From Hyphomicrobium sp. NDB2Meth4 (lineage in GTDB: Bacteria; Pseudomonadota; Alphaproteobacteria; Rhizobiales; Hyphomicrobiaceae), in contig NZ_FPEJ01000003.1 of assembly GCF_900117445.1 (NCBI RefSeq), positions 186,001-250,000 of the forward strand: 64,000 nt of DNA, written 5' to 3'. A model generated the notes under the pieces. That model worked only from the letters and a program-made list of their open reading frames with translations, was not told where the DNA came from and ran no database searches. Each line of letters opens with the position of its first letter. Within the stretch, counting starts at the first letter, position 1. A program made the position numbers and the translations under genes. Positions 24,901 through 32,697 of this stretch are shown piece by piece.

Positions 24901-26244
24901 ATGACACTCGATCGTCGAAGTTTGCTGGGAGCTGGTGCCGCCGCGGGCCTCGCCGTCGGCGTCACCGCAGGAACCCGTCCAGCAATGGCACGCGCCAGCG
25001 CGCCTCGTCGCGACACGGGGCTCGTCAGCGGCAGCGCCATCGATCAGGCACCGGTCCTGCAACAGGCCATCGACGCGGCCGCAGCGAGCGGAGCACCCAT
25101 CGAGCTGCCGCCCGGCCGCTTTCGCGTCGGACCGCTGAAGCTTCCGGCCGGAACCCGCCTCATCGGCGCTGCCGGTACCACCACGCTCGAATATGCGGGC
25201 GGCGGCAGCTTCATCACCGCCGAAGACACTGACCACATCAGCATCGAAGGCGTGGCGCTCGACGGGGCCTATCTCCCGCTCGATGCCGACGGTCTCATCG
25301 CCATCACCAACGCGCGCGGCGTGCACCTGAGCCGTCTCACGCTCACGCGCAGCCCCGCCAACGGAATATCGCTCTCGCGCTGCGCCGGAAGCGTTGCCGA
25401 CTGCAACATCACCAACGCCATGCAGGCCGCCATCCGCAGCATGGACGCAGCCGGCCTCGAACTTACCCACAACGACATCGCCGACTGTGGCAACGCCGGC
25501 ATTCAGGTCTGGCGCTCAGACGCGGGCGAAGACGGCAGCATCGTCTCCGCCAACCGCATCGCGCGCATCCGCGCCGACGGCGGCGGCAGCGGACAGAACG
25601 GAAACGGCGTCAGCCTTTTCCGCGCCGGCAGCGTGCTCGTGTCGGCCAACCGCATCACCGACTGCGCGTTCACCGCCGTTCGTGGCAACGCCGCAAACGA
25701 CATCCAGATCATTGGCAATTCGTGCGCCCGTCTAGGCGAAGTCGCCATCTACGCCGAGTTCGGTTTCGAAGGCGCGCTCATCGCCAACAACATCGTCGAC
25801 ACCGCCGCAACCGGCATCACCGTCACCAACTTCAACGACGGAGGCCGGCTCGCGGTCGTGCAGGGAAACCTCGTGCGCAACCTGTTTCGCCGCGAGCATG
25901 AGCCTGTCGACAAACGCGGCCACGGCATCACCGTCGAAGCCGACACGGCTCTCACCGGCAACGTCATCGAGAACGCTCCGACCGCGGGCATCGTCATCGG
26001 GTGGGGCGCCTACATGCGCGAGGTGGTGGCAACCAGCAATCTGGTGCGGGCTTCCAAGGTCGGCATTCTCGTCGCGGCCGATCCTGGCACCGGCGCATGC
26101 CTGCTCGCCAGCAACATGATCTCCGGCGCGACGAACGGCTCGATCCGCGCCATGGACAGCAACGGCGACCCCACTGGGGCGGAACTGGTGCAAGGCGGCA
26201 GCAGCGACAAGCAGCTCTCGATATCCGGCAACCTATCGGTCTGA
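24901..26244 (+). CDS. Tat-exported right-handed beta-helix repeat protein (TIGR03808-like)
   Basis: 447 residues. A twin-arginine leader (LDRRSLLGAGAAAGLAVGV) sends the folded protein to the periplasm. The rest is a parallel beta-helix with repeated short turns (for example ANRIARIRADGG, ANRITDCAFTAV, GNSCARLGEVAI, SNLVRASKVGIL), typical of pectate-lyase-like folds. Alphaproteobacterial proteins with this layout are known as TIGR03808 Tat-translocated repetitive proteins of unknown function. A GGAG lies a few bases before the ATG at 24901; the upstream ATG at 24862 would bury the RR motif. It may bind or cut an extracytoplasmic polysaccharide, but that is inference. Confidence 0.9.
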   Translation: MTLDRRSLLGAGAAAGLAVGVTAGTRPAMARASAPRRDTGLVSGSAIDQAPVLQQAIDAAAASGAPIELPPGRFRVGPLKLPAGTRLIGAAGTTTLEYAGGGSFITAEDTDHISIEGVALDGAYLPLDADGLIAITNARGVHLSRLTLTRSPANGISLSRCAGSVADCNITNAMQAAIRSMDAAGLELTHNDIADCGNAGIQVWRSDAGEDGSIVSANRIARIRADGGGSGQNGNGVSLFRAGSVLVSANRITDCAFTAVRGNAANDIQIIGNSCARLGEVAIYAEFGFEGALIANNIVDTAATGITVTNFNDGGRLAVVQGNLVRNLFRREHEPVDKRGHGITVEADTALTGNVIENAPTAGIVIGWGAYMREVVATSNLVRASKVGILVAADPGTGACLLASNMISGATNGSIRAMDSNGDPTGAELVQGGSSDKQLSISGNLSV

Positions 26245-26290
26245 CTACTGACGGGGAGTGAAAAGGGCGGCCTCAGTCGAACGACGACCT

Positions 26291-27301
26291 TCACACCTTC
26301 AAGCTGGCGAGCGCGTCCTCGAAGTAGGCCGACGAGCGCACCTCGCCCACAATCTGGCCGTGCCACGTCTTGATCGCGCCGGCGGGCATCAAGCCAAGCG
26401 CCGCCGGATAGAGCCGCTCCACCAGCGATATCGCAGCACCCGAGGCGGCGCGCTTGGCGCCGTCCTCCATCTTCAGCGCAAAGCCGAGCCCAAGCTCAGG
26501 GAATGCGCCGCAATAGACGCCTTCCGCGCCCGTCTTCATGAACACCTGGCGCGGCAGCGCCCGCATCACGACCGTATCCGCGCGGCTCTTGCCGGCCACC
26601 ATGTCAGGGTACTGCCAGCACGCATCGAGAATGCGCCCGACGGCCGCCTTCCGCTCCGCCGACATGCCTTCGCCCGTAACGAGCCGCGCAAACGCCTGCG
26701 CCATCACCCGCAGCGGCATCGCCCAGTTCGGCACCGAGCAGCCGTCTATCCCGCGCACATCCGCACCGAGCGCCATCCCCGTGATGTCACGCATCGCCGC
26801 GTGCACGCGCTGCTGCACCGGATGATCCACCTTCCAATATTCTGCGGTCGGCTCTTTGAGATGAACCGCTGTCGCCAGCATGCCCGCGTGCTTGCCCGAG
26901 CAATTGTTGTGAAGCTGGCTCGCCGACTGCCCCGCAGCGATCAAAGCATGCGCCGCCGAACTGCCGAGCGGCATGTGCGCGCCGCACCCCAGATCATCTG
27001 GATTGAGTCCCGCCCGGTCGAGCATCGCCGCCGCCAGATGCGTGTGCCGCTCCGTGCCCGCATGCGAGCCGCACGCCAAAGCAATCTCTGCCGGCCCGAA
27101 ATTGAAATGATCAGCAGCACCAGATTCTATCAGCGGCAGCGCCTGCAGCGCCTTTACCGCCGACCGCGGATAAACGGGCGTATCGACATCGCCTATGCTC
27201 AGCGCCAGCGCCCCCGAAGGCGCCGCAATGGCGATCGCGCCACGGTGCCAGCTCTCAACCAGCGGCCCGCGTGTCACCTCGATAAGGATGGGATTGAGCA
27301 T
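26291..27301 (-). CDS. L-asparaginase II (Rhizobium etli-type)
   Basis: 336 residues of the PF06089 asparaginase family, distinct from the bacterial EcAII and plant Ntn types. Characteristic segments are EVTRGPLVESWHRG at the start, YPRSAVKALQALPL with the Ser-Lys pair, HNNCSGKHAGMLA and the later GIDGCSVPNWAMPL. Enzymes of this class hydrolyse asparagine to aspartate and ammonia and support asparagine use as nitrogen source. GAGGG precedes the ATG at 27301; the frame extends to 27376 with no better site. It is a single gene, convergent with the beta-helix gene. Confidence 0.92.
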   Translation of the reverse strand: MLNPILIEVTRGPLVESWHRGAIAIAAPSGALALSIGDVDTPVYPRSAVKALQALPLIESGAADHFNFGPAEIALACGSHAGTERHTHLAAAMLDRAGLNPDDLGCGAHMPLGSSAAHALIAAGQSASQLHNNCSGKHAGMLATAVHLKEPTAEYWKVDHPVQQRVHAAMRDITGMALGADVRGIDGCSVPNWAMPLRVMAQAFARLVTGEGMSAERKAAVGRILDACWQYPDMVAGKSRADTVVMRALPRQVFMKTGAEGVYCGAFPELGLGFALKMEDGAKRAASGAAISLVERLYPAALGLMPAGAIKTWHGQIVGEVRSSAYFEDALASLKV

Positions 27302-27461
27302 GTCCCTCGTGTCGGCAGAGGAAGATTCCTTTGCCGCCAGCATCGGCCGCGCGGCTGACGCAATCAAGCCCTCCAAGGGGACAAACCGCCCAACGCGCGC
27401 GCAACCGCCAGAGCAATTTTACGGCGCGCGCCGCTTCACCAATCAATCGAAAAGGTTGCGC

Positions 27462-27740
27462 CTACTTCGCCGCGCACTTGCCGAGTTCAGCTTCGCGCTT
27501 TTGCGCGCTAGCCCGCGATGCATCCGGGCTCACCGAAGCGCACCAGGCCGCATGCGCGCCCTTGTCGATCGTCCACTCCGGACCCGAGAACCCGCATTTG
27601 AGCTTCAGGTTGCGCTGCTGCTGCTCCAGCGCCGTTCTGACGTACCAGTCGCAATTCGCGGCTGCGGGCAGGGACGCCGCGGCCACCGCGCAGGCGAAGG
27701 CCAATAGGTACAAAGCGGTGCGCTGCCGAGCGGTGGTCAT
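27462..27740 (-). CDS. Small exported protein with four cysteines
   Basis: About 92 residues. Signal peptide (TALYLLAFACAVAAASLPAAA) followed by NCDWYVRTALEQQQRN, KCGFSGPEW, AAWCASVSP and a final GKCAAK, giving four cysteines likely paired in two disulfides. The WT-x-D and H-x-A-W-C pattern is common in small hypothetical periplasmic proteins of Hyphomicrobiales but no function is known. AAGG is eight bases before the ATG at 27740. It stands upstream of the asparaginase gene with 160 bases between. Confidence 0.7.
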   Translation of the reverse strand: MTTARQRTALYLLAFACAVAAASLPAAANCDWYVRTALEQQQRNLKLKCGFSGPEWTIDKGAHAAWCASVSPDASRASAQKREAELGKCAAK

Positions 27741-27908
27741 CTTCCTCACCTTAACGTCCCTAAATCATTCCCTTGCCGACACTAGCCTTTAGCCCATGAA
27801 CCCGGCCTGAATAGTGACGCGGCCCGGATATCCGTAGGCCTCGCCGTTCTTACACGGCATTTGCCTCCGCGGCGAGCCGCCGCAGCACGGCGAACAAGCG
27901 CGAAAACC

Positions 27909-27924
27909 TGTCACAGCCGGAACA
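27909..27924 (+). promoter_or_regulatory. Shared upstream element, site 4 (TGTCAC-N4-GGAACA)
   Basis: TGTCAC-AGCC-GGAACA lies 74 bases before the ATG of the cold-shock-like gene and is almost the same as site 3 before motif gene 3. This places the gene at 27998 in the same predicted regulon as the motif genes. Confidence 0.5.
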
Positions 27925-27997
27925 GCGCACTCGCCCCAACCCCGCCATTCTCCCTCCACGACACGGCCATAGCGCCACAGTAACCGGAGAGAGTGCA

Positions 27998-28216
27998 ATG
28001 CACGGACGCATCACCAAATTCAGCCCCCAGAATGGGGCTGGCGTAATCGAGGCGGACGATGGATCGCGTTACCGCTTCACCGGAAGTGAGGTCGTCAACC
28101 TCAACGGCAAGCTCGTCGGCCACACCGTCGACTTCGTCCTGAGTGCTCGCCGCCCCAAAGACATCATCCTGATGACTGGCACCCCATGGTCGGTCTTTGG
28201 CCGCACGCAACACTAG
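27998..28216 (+). CDS. Small cold-shock-fold-like protein
   Basis: 72 residues. The layout GRITKFSPQNGAGVIEADDGSRYRFTGSEV with a later LVGHTVDFVLSARRPKDIILM follows the five-strand cold-shock/OB pattern (K-F-x3-x-G-x-G-F-I, then V-F then G-x-x-V-x-F), but the RNA-binding aromatic motifs RNP1 and RNP2 are weak. Similar N-terminal domains occur in DUF1294-type proteins. It may bind nucleic acid, but this is a fold-level guess. GGAGAGAG precedes the ATG, and the next gene, with a nearly identical leader, follows after 34 bases. Confidence 0.7.
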   Translation: MHGRITKFSPQNGAGVIEADDGSRYRFTGSEVVNLNGKLVGHTVDFVLSARRPKDIILMTGTPWSVFGRTQH

Positions 28217-28250
28217 GCCCTCAACCTGCTAGGCCAACGGAGAGACTGAA

Positions 28251-28691
28251 ATGGCTACGACGTTTGACATCTCGGATGTACCCGCCGCCGACGCGGCCGA
28301 CCTCGGCGCCGCCATGCAGACCCTGATCGAGAACGGGCGCGCCCTCGTCCTGCTCAACGGCGCCTCGGCCGACGATCTCGATGCCGCCTGTGCCGTGCTC
28401 CAGAACCGCCACCGCACCGCTCCGCGGGGCTCTCTCGCCGCGGTCATCCGCTTCCGCCATCTCATCGAGGTGTTCGCCACCCGGCGACTGCAGCAGCTCC
28501 TGCTCGACACCGGCTATGCTGCCATTGCCCCGGCGATCTCAGTCGCCGCCTGCATGCGCCTCAATGGCCATCGCGGCTTCAACCCCCAGCTCTTCCTACT
28601 CGAATTATCAGCCGCACTCGCCGACAACGTCATTGCCATGGAAGGGTATCGCCGCGACCACGCCCCCCGCGAGCACCGCTACGCAGCGTGA
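28251..28691 (+). CDS. Hypothetical soluble helical protein
   Basis: 146 residues with no signal peptide, no membrane segment and no recognised motif. It is Ala/Leu-rich and probably helical. An early part (LGAAMQTLIENGRALVLLNGASADDLDAACAVL) resembles a small alpha/beta repeat and the later part (RRLQQLLLDTGYAAIAPAISVAACMRLN) is amphipathic. GGAGAG is at the same distance from its ATG as in the preceding cold-shock-like gene, so the pair is likely one operon under the shared element at 27909. The function is unknown. Confidence 0.65.
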   Translation: MATTFDISDVPAADAADLGAAMQTLIENGRALVLLNGASADDLDAACAVLQNRHRTAPRGSLAAVIRFRHLIEVFATRRLQQLLLDTGYAAIAPAISVAACMRLNGHRGFNPQLFLLELSAALADNVIAMEGYRRDHAPREHRYAA

Positions 28692-28792
28692 CCCAGCTGC
28701 CACAGAAAAATTTCGAAACACATTCGTTGACGGATTCGACACTCACTGCGCTAAGCTGCCTCTGAAGACATTCAGGGTGGGGGCCCGGAGAG

Positions 28793-29650
28793 ATGCAGCT
28801 AGCGCGCCGACGCGTTCGCAACTACGTACTCGGCTACATCGGCGTCCAAGGAAACATGCAGATCTGGTGGACGCCCCAGATCCCGATCATTTACGTCGGC
28901 AACCCCAAGGCTGGATGTTCCAGCATCAAGCAGAGCCTCAAGTCCGCCCAGGCTCGACACTACGAGCGCTCGGGCCGCTCATTCACCCGCCTCGTCGACC
29001 CTCACACTGACGACGACTGCCTGCGCCGCAAAGGGCTCGCGCCCTCGAACTGCCGGAACCGCTACGTCTTCTCGTGCGTGCGCAATCCCTTGGCGCGCGT
29101 TCTTTCGGCCTATTTGGACAAGGTCGTCGCCGGGGATCACCGCAACTACCCCGAGCTTCGCAATCTGCGATCCGTGACATTCGAGAGCTTCCTGCGCGCC
29201 ATCGCCGATCACGACCCGCTGCTCCTCGATGTCCACTTCCGGCCCCAGCACATCAATCTGAACTACCCCATCGTGTCGTATGACGCGGTGTTTTACCTGG
29301 AGAACGCCGAACCGATGGCGAGCTTTCTCGAGCAAATCGTGCCCGAGTTCGAGTTCGCCCGTTTCTCCCCACATGCCCGCAGCGCACAACAGAAGCTGGC
29401 TGAACATTTCGATCCGGTCACCATCGGGCTGGTCCACCGCATCTACTCGCGCGACTTCACCTACTTCGGCTATAGCCGCAAGCTCGAGGACGCCCTGGAT
29501 GCCCCCGGCCGCATGCTCTCTGAGCACACGCTGCTTCCCCAGGACGCCGAGCAGCCTCCCCCGCCATGCCCCAAGCGACCGACACGCAATATGGCCCCGC
29601 TCGAGAAGACGCTGCGTTGCCGCTGGCTCATCGAGCGCCGCCTAATCTGA
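28793..29650 (+). CDS. Sulfotransferase family 2 domain protein
   Basis: 285 residues. The PAPS-binding motifs of the Sulfotransfer_2 family are visible: the 5'-phosphosulfate loop YVGNPKAGCSSIKQS near residue 34 and the 3'-phosphate motif FSCVRNPLARVLSAYLDK near residue 92. The enzyme would transfer sulfate from PAPS to a sugar or lipid acceptor; in bacteria such genes often decorate exopolysaccharide, Nod factors or lipids. It stands alone with no other polysaccharide genes close by, and the last 50 residues are Pro/Arg-rich. The acceptor cannot be inferred. Confidence 0.85.
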   Translation: MQLARRRVRNYVLGYIGVQGNMQIWWTPQIPIIYVGNPKAGCSSIKQSLKSAQARHYERSGRSFTRLVDPHTDDDCLRRKGLAPSNCRNRYVFSCVRNPLARVLSAYLDKVVAGDHRNYPELRNLRSVTFESFLRAIADHDPLLLDVHFRPQHINLNYPIVSYDAVFYLENAEPMASFLEQIVPEFEFARFSPHARSAQQKLAEHFDPVTIGLVHRIYSRDFTYFGYSRKLEDALDAPGRMLSEHTLLPQDAEQPPPPCPKRPTRNMAPLEKTLRCRWLIERRLI

Positions 29651-29768
29651 CGCGCACGCCAATATCCGGGAACTCCTCGTTCGCCAGTCAAGCAATTGCC
29701 CGCGCACTGCCCCGCGACGTGAGCTAAGCTCAGCACACGCACTGAGGGCCCCGCACTGAGGGCATTGC

Positions 29769-31607
29769 ATGCACTCTTCATCTTCCACGCCCGACTTTCC
29801 CGCCGTTGGTCTCTTCTCCGATCTATCCGCCGGCGAGCGCGCCGCCCTGGTGAGCGGATTAGAGACGCGCAGCCTGCAGCGCGGCGGCATCCTTGTGCGG
29901 CAGGGGGACCCGGCCGACGCCCTCTACTTCGTCATCTCCGGCCGGTTTGCCGTCACCCTTGACGGCCGCCGCGATCCGATCGCCGAAATCGGCCCTGACC
30001 AACCCATCGGCGAGATCGCGTTCCTCACCGGCGGCACGCGAACGGCTACCGTTTCCGCCATGCGCGATAGCCTCGTCCTGCGGCTCGACCGCAGCGATTT
30101 CGAGCGCCTTGCCGGCCAATGCCCGAGCATATGGCGCACACTGGCCAACGCTCTCTCCCAGCGGCTAGCCGCAACCACGGCCCCTGAGCCGGCCGCAGCC
30201 GATCCGCGTCCGCGAACCATCGCCGTGATCCGAGCCGGTGCATCGCAGATTCCACAGCGCTTCCTCGAAGCCCTCGCAAAAGTCTTCGCAACCAATGCCA
30301 CCGCGCTCGTCCTCGACTCCTCCCGCGCCGCGCAACAGATGCCATCGGGCACGCGCCTCGACAGCATCGAGGCGACGCAATCGCTCAACAAGCTGGAAAG
30401 CTCATACGATTATCTGATCTTTCTCGCCGATGCCGACATAACCGACTGGTCGCAGAAGGCGATCCGCCATGCTGATCTCGTTCTCGCAGTAGGCGTCGAT
30501 GGGGCTGATACTTCACCCAATCCGCTCGAATTATTCGCCGCCAACCTCGTCAGCCCCGACGCCCAGCGCCTCGTGCTCGTGCACGAGCACCGCCAGCCCA
30601 TCACCGGCACGTCACGTTGGCTGCGCAAGCGAAAGGTTGCGGCGCACCACCACGTCGCCCTTGATGACGACAGCACCACCGCGCGCCTCTTTCGCTTCAT
30701 CAACGGTACGGCCATTGGCTTCATAGCCTGCGGCGGCGGTGCGCTGTGCGCTGCGCACGTCGGGCTTTACAAGGCGCTGATCGAAAGCGGCTTCGAGTTC
30801 GACGCGCTCGGTGGAACGTCCGCCGGCGCGGCCATGACCGGGGCTTTCGCGATGGGTAAGCACCCCGACGACATCGACCGCGGCACGCACGACATCTTCG
30901 TCACCAATCATGCGATGCAGCGCTACACCTGGCCGCGCTACGGGCTGCTCGATCACCGGCATTACGACGCGCAGCTCGAGCGCTATTTCGCCGGTACAAA
31001 CATCGAGGATCTCTGGATCCCGTATTTCTCGATTTCGACGAACCTGTCGAGCTATGAGCTTCACCGCCACGAACGCGGCGACCTCTTCGCAGCAATCCGC
31101 GCTTCGGGCTCGATCCCCGTGCTTCTGCCCCCCGTCTACACGCACGACGGCGAGATGCTGGTCGATGGCTGCCTGCTGGACAACGTCCCGGTACGCGCCA
31201 TGCACGCCCTGAAGAACGGCCCCAACGTCGTCGTCAGCTTCCACATTCCCGAGCTGGAGCGATTCAACGTCGATTACGCCAAGCTGCCTTCGCGCACCGA
31301 GATGGTCCGCGCGGCGCTCAACCCTCTTGCCTGGGGCAAGCTGCCGGAAGCCCCCGGCATTACCACTGTGCTGATGCGCTCGCTGATGGCCAACCGCAAC
31401 GACTTCCAGCGTCATTTACGGCCAAGCGACGTACTCTTTGTGCCGCCCATCCCCGCGGACATGGGCATCCTCGATTGGCGCCGGCATACCGAGCTCGTGC
31501 GCAACGCCTATTGGTGGGGACTGGAAGAAGTCGAGCGCCTGAGGCGAGCCCGCAATCCGATCATAGCGGCTGCCGAAGCAGCCGCTGCCATGTCGAAGGT
31601 CAGTTGA
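29769..31607 (+). CDS. Cyclic-nucleotide-binding domain / patatin-like phospholipase fusion
   Basis: 612 residues with three regions: an N-terminal cNMP-binding beta-roll (about 17-137, with GQP-like PIGEIAFLTGGTRTATV), a middle Rossmann-like segment (about 150-300), and a patatin domain from about 315. This is the architecture of neuropathy-target-esterase-like enzymes that hydrolyse lysophospholipids. The catalytic serine is S351 in LGGTSAGAAMTG. The usual DGG aspartate motif reads DGC (D466), and the oxyanion loop GGGxRG reads GGGALC, so both are altered. Either it is a divergent active esterase or a regulated non-catalytic one. GAGGG lies before the ATG. It appears monocistronic. Confidence 0.88.
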   Translation: MHSSSSTPDFPAVGLFSDLSAGERAALVSGLETRSLQRGGILVRQGDPADALYFVISGRFAVTLDGRRDPIAEIGPDQPIGEIAFLTGGTRTATVSAMRDSLVLRLDRSDFERLAGQCPSIWRTLANALSQRLAATTAPEPAAADPRPRTIAVIRAGASQIPQRFLEALAKVFATNATALVLDSSRAAQQMPSGTRLDSIEATQSLNKLESSYDYLIFLADADITDWSQKAIRHADLVLAVGVDGADTSPNPLELFAANLVSPDAQRLVLVHEHRQPITGTSRWLRKRKVAAHHHVALDDDSTTARLFRFINGTAIGFIACGGGALCAAHVGLYKALIESGFEFDALGGTSAGAAMTGAFAMGKHPDDIDRGTHDIFVTNHAMQRYTWPRYGLLDHRHYDAQLERYFAGTNIEDLWIPYFSISTNLSSYELHRHERGDLFAAIRASGSIPVLLPPVYTHDGEMLVDGCLLDNVPVRAMHALKNGPNVVVSFHIPELERFNVDYAKLPSRTEMVRAALNPLAWGKLPEAPGITTVLMRSLMANRNDFQRHLRPSDVLFVPPIPADMGILDWRRHTELVRNAYWWGLEEVERLRRARNPIIAAAEAAAAMSKVS

Positions 31608-31628
31608 GCACGCTTCTCGCGCGTGCGC

Positions 31629-32033
31629 TCACGATGTGCAGCGCTGCAGGTTGTCGGGCGCGCGCGTCCACGTGAACGTCTGGCTCAGGAACTTCACGCC
31701 CGCGTAGCCGACGACCGTCATCTTGTCGCCTTGCGGAACAAGCTCGACGTCGAACTTGGCGTCCTTGTCCGGATCGTAGATCCAGCCTTCATCGAAAGTG
31801 CCATCGCCCATCGGCTTTACGTTGCCGATGATCTGCATGCCGCAGCCCTTGGCGTATTTCGGGTCCTGCACCCACACGACCTTGCCGCACAGCGAACCAT
31901 CGCAGTCCGTGATCTCGACGGCACCGCGGCCCGTATGGTCGTACCAAATGCCGAGCGGCCCCTCTGCCGCTCCAGCGCTCGTGCCAACAATCGCCGCAGC
32001 CGCGACGAAGCACGCCTTCAACAGAGTCCTCAT
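31629..32033 (-). CDS. Exported DUF2147 family protein
   Basis: 134 residues. Signal peptide MRTLLKACFVAAAAIVGTSAGAA followed by the DUF2147 beta-barrel-like domain: PLGIWYDHTGRGAVEITDCDGSLCGKVVWV, then GWIYDPDKDAKFD and a final YAGVKFLSQTFTWTR. Cysteines are paired (DCDGSLC). DUF2147 proteins are small periplasmic proteins of unknown role, some linked to membrane stress. AAGGA precedes the ATG at 32033. It is convergent with the patatin gene (21 bases between). Confidence 0.88.
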   Translation of the reverse strand: MRTLLKACFVAAAAIVGTSAGAAEGPLGIWYDHTGRGAVEITDCDGSLCGKVVWVQDPKYAKGCGMQIIGNVKPMGDGTFDEGWIYDPDKDAKFDVELVPQGDKMTVVGYAGVKFLSQTFTWTRAPDNLQRCTS

Positions 32034-32265
32034 TCCTTGCACCCTTGTAATCGGACTCGCCCCAGCCATCAGAACGAATCAAGCCCAGCGATTCTCATGC
32101 ATGATCATGGCACGCTGGCGACGATTTGCAGTAACGGACGCGACACTGATGCGGCGACGATATGGTCAAACCCGCGTCGCGCACAATGCCGGGCACGCAT
32201 GGCCGCTGTGACTCTTTGGCTTGTCCGATATGCTGCAAAGCGGCAAATCGCGAAAATGCTGGAGA

Positions 32266-32694
32266 TCACCCCAGATCCGGCTTCCCGCTGCGCAGCCGCT
32301 TCACCTGCCCGCGCCGCGTCTTGGCATCCTTCCGCCGCTCCTTCGAGGCGCGCGTCGGCTTGGTCTTGATGCGACGCTTGGGCTCGATCGACGCCTCGCG
32401 GATCAGCTCGAACAGGCGCTCGCGCGCATCCTCCCGGTTGCGATCCTGCGTGCGATGACGCTCCGCGCGGATCACCAATACGCCCTCGTCGGTGAGGCGC
32501 CTCCCCGCAAGTCGTTTCAGGCGTACGCGTATGTCACCCGGCAGCGACGGTGATCCACGCACATCGAAGCGCAGCTCCACCGCCGTAGACACTTTGTTTA
32601 CGTTCTGCCCACCTGGCCCGGACGAGCGCACGAAGCGCTCCTCGATCTCGCTGTCGTCGAGTTCCACCCGGTCGTTGATTGCAAGCTTGGGCAT
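32266..32694 (-). CDS. arfB: Alternative ribosome-rescue factor ArfB (YaeJ)
   Basis: 142 residues. A class-I release-factor-like catalytic domain with the GGQ motif in RSSGPGGQNVNKVSTAVELRFDV (near residue 28) followed by the basic C-terminal tail (KRRIKTKPTRASKERRKDAKTR) that enters the empty mRNA channel. ArfB hydrolyses peptidyl-tRNA on ribosomes stalled without a stop codon, as a back-up to tmRNA. Its start lies three bases after the stop of the upstream oxidoreductase gene, so the two share a transcript although no functional link is known. Confidence 0.95.
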   Translation of the reverse strand: MPKLAINDRVELDDSEIEERFVRSSGPGGQNVNKVSTAVELRFDVRGSPSLPGDIRVRLKRLAGRRLTDEGVLVIRAERHRTQDRNREDARERLFELIREASIEPKRRIKTKPTRASKERRKDAKTRRGQVKRLRSGKPDLG

Positions 32695-32697
32695 CGC

